Shown: positions 6,059 through 9,001 of the stretch, one piece after another | How the letters are laid out: each line of letters starts with the position of its first letter | How positions within the stretch are numbered: position 1 is the stretch's first letter | Origin: CAYUFF01 sp964444075 | GTDB taxonomy: Archaea; Aenigmatarchaeota; Aenigmatarchaeia; CG10238-14; SCSR01 | Direction of reading: 5' to 3' | DNA length: 9,001 bases | NCBI GenBank assembly: GCA_964444075.1 | Contig: CAYUFF010000034.1 | Span: 1-9,001, forward strand | The notes under the pieces: model-generated | Database searches by the model: none | What the model was told of the DNA's origin: nothing | The model's input: the letters and a program-made list of their open reading frames with translations, nothing else | Translations under genes and position numbers: made by a program

Positions 6059-6747
6059 GTACAGAAAACCTCGTTGAGCATCGTGAGGACTTCTTCGAAG
6101 CCCACACAATCCTTAGCGGAAATCCTCAGCGGCCTGAACCTCAGGCTAGTATAGTCTACGAAGGGCTTCAAAGCTTCCGTAATTTCCCCCATCGCCCCGC
6201 TCGCTTCCTCAGCCTTTTCTAAAAGCTCGTCGATGTCTATCGCAACCTTGTCGCACTTGTTGAGAAGGGTTAAAGTCGGTGTTGAGAACCTTACCGAGAC
6301 GACGGCTCCTTGCAAGATTATGGAGAAAAAGTTTTCTGGAGTGCTCGCTACTTCAGAATCTACCAAAAACAGGCAGACAGTCCTATCACTCGAGGAAATC
6401 TTACGGATGATTTCCTCGCCGAAGCTGGTGTAGAGAAACAGCTCCATCTGTCCGGGAGTATCGTAAAGGTTAAAGTCGTTCTTACTCTCTACAAGCTCGT
6501 CGATGAAACTTAGAGCAATTTCCATCGACTTTATCAGACCGCCGTTGATTCCCAGGGAAAATTCTCTCATCACCTCCTCTGTCTTCACGTAATCTCGCAG
6601 GTCTTTGTCTGCTTTGTAAACGGGCGGTGAAGCTGGATCAAGATTTACCAAACCTACCGAATACCCTTCACTCTTCAAAAACTCGGAAAAGTTTTTCACG
6701 AAAGTGCTCTTTCCGCTACCGGCAGGGCCGAGGATTACGAGGTTCAT
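6040..6747 (-). CDS. GPN-loop GTPase, archaeal Npa3/Fet5 family
   Basis: The 235-residue protein belongs to the GPN-loop GTPases (PAB0955 in Pyrococcus; Npa3/GPN1-3 in eukaryotes, which assist RNA polymerase II assembly). The archaeal role is not settled. Walker A is GPAGSGKST at 7-15, LVNLDPAS at 33-40 is the switch I region, DTPGQ at 96-100 is the Walker B/G3 motif, and NKCDK at 163-167 is the G4 guanine-specificity motif. The signature Gly-Pro-Asn loop reads GING (66-69), with Ile in place of Pro. The ATG at 6747 gives the standard MNLVILGPAG start and follows a GGAAGG ribosome binding site by four bases; ATG 6750 or TTG 6759 are in frame but less likely. The gene begins 18 bp after tRNA-Val on the same strand. 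Confidence 0.93.
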   Translation of the reverse strand: MNLVILGPAGSGKSTFVKNFSEFLKSEGYSVGLVNLDPASPPVYKADKDLRDYVKTEEVMREFSLGINGGLIKSMEIALSFIDELVESKNDFNLYDTPGQMELFLYTSFGEEIIRKISSSDRTVCLFLVDSEVASTPENFFSIILQGAVVSVRFSTPTLTLLNKCDKVAIDIDELLEKAEEASGAMGEITEALKPFVDYTSLRFRPLRISAKDCVGFEEVLTMLNEVFCTCGDLS

Positions 6748-6764
6748 CATACCTTCCAAGTTAG

Positions 6765-6835
6765 TGGGCCCGAGGAGAATCGAACTCCTGCCTCAGCTGC
6801 GTCAGAGCTGCGTCCTGCCACTAGACCACGGGCCC
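6765..6835 (-). tRNA. tRNA-Val (anticodon GAC)
   Basis: The 71-nt cloverleaf folds fully. Acceptor stem GGGCCCG/CGGGCCC has seven pairs and A as discriminator. Then come U8 and G9, a three-pair D stem GTC/GAC, the anticodon stem CAGCT/AGCTG with loop CTGACGC (anticodon GAC, Val), a four-base variable loop, and the T stem AGGAG/CTCCT with loop TTCGATT. There is no intron and CCA is not encoded, so it must be added. It reads GUC/GUU codons. Confidence 0.96.
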
Positions 6836-6873
6836 ATCAATTTTTATTTTTCGAGCAAGGGTTTAAATTTCTT
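6836..6873. promoter_or_regulatory. Compact divergent promoter for tRNA-Val and the transglutaminase-like gene
   Basis: The palindromic TTTAAA at 6862-6867 lies 27-32 bp upstream of the tRNA 5' end, with an A-rich AAGAAA just before it on the minus strand resembling a BRE; it is probably the tRNA promoter. For the plus-strand gene, the AT box at 6839-6850 lies 24-35 bp before the ATG at 6874, giving a leaderless message. As at 649-684, each box sits near the other gene's start. Confidence 0.5.
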
Positions 6874-8826
6874 ATGGTGTTGTCGCCGAGAGTAAAGAAA
6901 ACTATGGCTAATAACAGCTTGTTAGTCTACTTGGTAGCAGTTTGCGTGCTTTACTTCATTTTCTCCTCTCCCTCCCTCGCCCAGAAAATAGAAAACCCGC
7001 GGAAAGTCACCTACTTGAAAGCCGTGGTAACGATTTCCGGGGAGTTCAAGGTTGAGAAGCTCTCCCTACTCTCCGAATTCGAGGAAGCTTCCGTTAAGGT
7101 ATACATACCTCAGCAAACTCCTAGGCAAAGGGTAAAGCTTCTGAGCGTAGACCCTCCGAACTTCAGGATTGTGAACGATAGCTTTAACAACACCATGGTA
7201 GAGTTGCTGTATAGGGAGTTTTACCCAGAGGGAAAATTTCCCTACGAGATAAAGCTACTCGTCGAGGTTAACGCTTCCTCGCCCTTGGACGAAAAGTTTT
7301 CCGTATGGTTCAACTCTTCCGACGATTACCTACGAGTATCGACTTCCATCCTGAGGTTTGTCGATTCTTTCAGGACAGATAACAAGCTGAAGAAGCTCTC
7401 GCAACTGGCGATGTGGATCAACGATAACGTGGCCTACGACCTGAGCTACGAGCCGGTAACCATGCCCGCTTCCTGGGTTTTCGAGAACAGGAAGGGAACG
7501 TGCGACGAGTTCACGAACCTCTTCCTTTCATTCGCTAGAGTGATGAACCTACCCTATCGCTACGTCAGCGGCATCGCTCTCGGTGAGAAAGATTTCGAAA
7601 AGCATGCTTGGGCTGAGGTTTACTTGGATGGAAAGTGGATACCGTTCGACCCCACGTGGAACGAAGCCTACTTTCTCGACGCGACCCACATAAAGCTGGC
7701 CAACCTTCCATCGGCCAACTTCAGCGAGACCGCTAGAGTAACCGGGTACGAGCTCTCGATAAGGTGGGTTCGCTCGTCCGAGTATAAAGTTGAAGTGCTA
7801 GACGTTAAGGAGGCCGACCTCTTTTCTCTCGAGGGTGAGCTTCTGACCAAGGAAGTTAGGGACGACGGAGCTTTTCTCTTGCGAGTAAAAGTTTCTCCCT
7901 CGCTGATAGAGTGTGGAATAGTTAAGCTGCGCATAAATTCTTGCGTTTCCGAGAGCGGAGAAGATTTTTTCGAAATCCAACCCAAAGAAAAGTCGTTCTT
8001 CCTCTGCGGAAACTTCTCCACGCACTTCTTCGGGAAGATTTCGATAGAGTTGAAAAAGTCTTACGTTTACACGTGTCCGTTGGTCCTTGGAGTTGAGCAG
8101 GGTGAAGAAATCGAAATCCCCGTAAAGGTCTTCCCAAAAAGAACCTACTCGCACGTTAAAGTTTTTCCTCGATTTGCAGTAGCTCAAACCGGCCAGAAGT
8201 TCAACCTTACCGTCACGACGACGTTAGAAAGGAATAAGCTTTATATGATTTTCCAAGACGAAGTCTTCCTCGTGCAACCTGGTGTCGTGCAAGTTTCCTC
8301 GCCGAAAGCCCCTGGAAACTACACTCTTCTATTCGTAACCGAGTTCGGAGAGTGGAACGCATCCTCCTTGAAAGTCGTTAAAAGGAAGAAAATCAGGCTT
8401 TTCGAGGTCATCCTCCCGAAAAGGGCCGTACCTAACTTGAGCTTCAAGGTCAAGATTGGCGTGAAGAACCTCGTGAACGAAAGTGTTTTCGCTGAGGTCG
8501 TAGCATCGTTCGACGAAAAGACTTTCAAGAAAACTTTTTACTTAAAACCACTCTCGACCAAAGAATTCGTCCTTAACGTCACTCCAACAAGCCTCGGGAC
8601 AAAAAGCTTTTACGTCCTAGTTAAGTGTGAGGATGACATGGAGGTTTTTTCGAAAGAGGTCAGAGTCATCCCTCTCCACGAACTTCTGAACAAAACGCAA
8701 GGAGAGAAAGAAAAAGTCCACGCAGAGAAACCTGAGCAACCATCGCTGCTCGATAAACTCATCGAGTCTCTGAAAGGATTTTTTGAACGACTTCTCTCAC
8801 AACTCCGACGTCTGTTCTCCCTCTGA
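6874..8826 (+). CDS. Secreted transglutaminase-like cysteine protease/transferase-fold protein
   Basis: This 650-residue protein is exported: residues 1-36 form a signal peptide with a basic n-region (RVKK), a hydrophobic core LLVYLVAVCVLYFIF, and SPSLAQ at the likely cleavage site. Residues about 40-160 form a beta-rich domain. The transglutaminase core lies at about 165-275, with the catalytic triad Cys210 (KGTCDEF), His244 (KHAWAEVYL) and Asp259 (PFDPTW) all present. The rest is beta-rich, with CARDB-like repeats at about 430-615, then a charged linker and an amphipathic helix at about 627-650. There is no C-terminal membrane anchor. At least twelve N-X-S/T sequons fit an N-glycosylated surface protein. 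The substrate (crosslinking, proteolysis or peptide hydrolysis) is unknown. An ATG at 6904 is an alternative start but would remove the basic n-region. Its last 68 bp overlap gatE antiparallel. Confidence 0.9.
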   Translation: MVLSPRVKKTMANNSLLVYLVAVCVLYFIFSSPSLAQKIENPRKVTYLKAVVTISGEFKVEKLSLLSEFEEASVKVYIPQQTPRQRVKLLSVDPPNFRIVNDSFNNTMVELLYREFYPEGKFPYEIKLLVEVNASSPLDEKFSVWFNSSDDYLRVSTSILRFVDSFRTDNKLKKLSQLAMWINDNVAYDLSYEPVTMPASWVFENRKGTCDEFTNLFLSFARVMNLPYRYVSGIALGEKDFEKHAWAEVYLDGKWIPFDPTWNEAYFLDATHIKLANLPSANFSETARVTGYELSIRWVRSSEYKVEVLDVKEADLFSLEGELLTKEVRDDGAFLLRVKVSPSLIECGIVKLRINSCVSESGEDFFEIQPKEKSFFLCGNFSTHFFGKISIELKKSYVYTCPLVLGVEQGEEIEIPVKVFPKRTYSHVKVFPRFAVAQTGQKFNLTVTTTLERNKLYMIFQDEVFLVQPGVVQVSSPKAPGNYTLLFVTEFGEWNASSLKVVKRKKIRLFEVILPKRAVPNLSFKVKIGVKNLVNESVFAEVVASFDEKTFKKTFYLKPLSTKEFVLNVTPTSLGTKSFYVLVKCEDDMEVFSKEVRVIPLHELLNKTQGEKEKVHAEKPEQPSLLDKLIESLKGFFERLLSQLRRLFSL

Positions 8827-9001
8827 CCTTGCTCATCACGATTCCCAACGCCTTACCGAAAGGTAGCTCCTTACCCTCTATCAACTCTCTCGCAATCCTC
8901 TCTACCTCTTCCTTGCTCAACGGCTTAAGAGAGAGTTTCTCCAACGCTGTCTCAACGTCTTCCTGCGGGTTCTCGCAGAGGTATTTTAGAACTTCTGGAA
9001 T
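8759..9001 (-). CDS. gatE: Glu-tRNA(Gln) amidotransferase subunit E, C-terminal end (partial)
   Basis: The last 80 residues of a longer protein are in the window; the gene enters from the right edge and ends at TGA 8759-8761. They are the helical YqeY-like tail shared by GatB and GatE: PEVLKYLCENPQEDVETALEKLSLKPLSKEEVERIARELIEG, then FGKALGIVMSKVRGRTDVGVVREVVQKIL. The MxxVRGRxD segment and the L-x-L-K-x-LS-x-EE pattern are closer to archaeal GatE than to GatB; GatB cannot be fully excluded from the tail alone. GatDE converts Glu-tRNA(Gln) to Gln-tRNA(Gln) in archaea, with GatE phosphorylating the glutamyl ester and binding the tRNA. The final 68 bp overlap the end of the convergent transglutaminase-like gene. 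Confidence 0.88.
   Translation of the reverse strand: MPEVLKYLCENPQEDVETALEKLSLKPLSKEEVERIARELIEGKELPFGKALGIVMSKVRGRTDVGVVREVVQKILSETR

Overview
The window comes from an archaeal chromosome, most likely a euryarchaeote-type lineage and possibly a thermophile. The evidence is a ribosomal L44e-S27e pair, the C-terminus of the archaea-specific amidotransferase subunit GatE, an archaeal/eukaryotic-type methylthiotransferase, a GPN-loop GTPase, and TATA-like AT boxes about 25-30 bp upstream of start codons with very short leaders. Lys, Glu, Arg and Val are abundant in the proteins. A 100-N run at 3270-3369 shows that this is a scaffold, so linkage across that point is not proven by sequence.

Layout. 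1-150: three copies of a 17-bp palindromic motif, probably operators. 154-648 (-): YbaK/ProX-type aminoacyl-tRNA deacylase, divergent from 685-1992 (+), a MiaB-like t6A37 methylthiotransferase; their promoters are nested in 36 bp. 1989-2330 (-): small DUF3467-like protein whose stop shares a TTAA with the methylthiotransferase stop. 2470-3231 (-): family 2 glycosyltransferase. After the gap, 3387-4082 (-) is an unrecognised 231-residue protein. 4083-4477 has no convincing protein gene and holds several inverted repeats, a possible structured RNA. 4478-4977 (+): L44e and S27e. 5011-5625 (+): broken MFS transporter. 5626-6058 (-): minimal nucleotidyltransferase split by one base in an A6 run. 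6040-6747 (-): GPN-loop GTPase with an altered GPN motif. 6765-6835 (-): tRNA-Val(GAC), directly upstream of the GTPase. 6874-8826 (+): large secreted transglutaminase-like protein whose last 22 codons run antisense into the 3' end of gatE (8759-9001, -, partial).

Most genes serve translation: tRNA editing and modification, ribosomal proteins, tRNA-dependent amidation and a tRNA gene. The glycosyltransferase and the sequon-rich secreted transglutaminase point to the cell surface. The accessory material lies in three places: the operator-like repeats at the left edge, the unknown gene with its structured intergenic region beside the gap, and the decaying MFS/nucleotidyltransferase stretch. I do not see a complete defence or mobile system. 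The leads most worth following are the triple palindrome, the structured intergenic region, the orphan frameshifted nucleotidyltransferase, the GIN-motif GTPase encoded behind a tRNA, and the antisense overlap at gatE.
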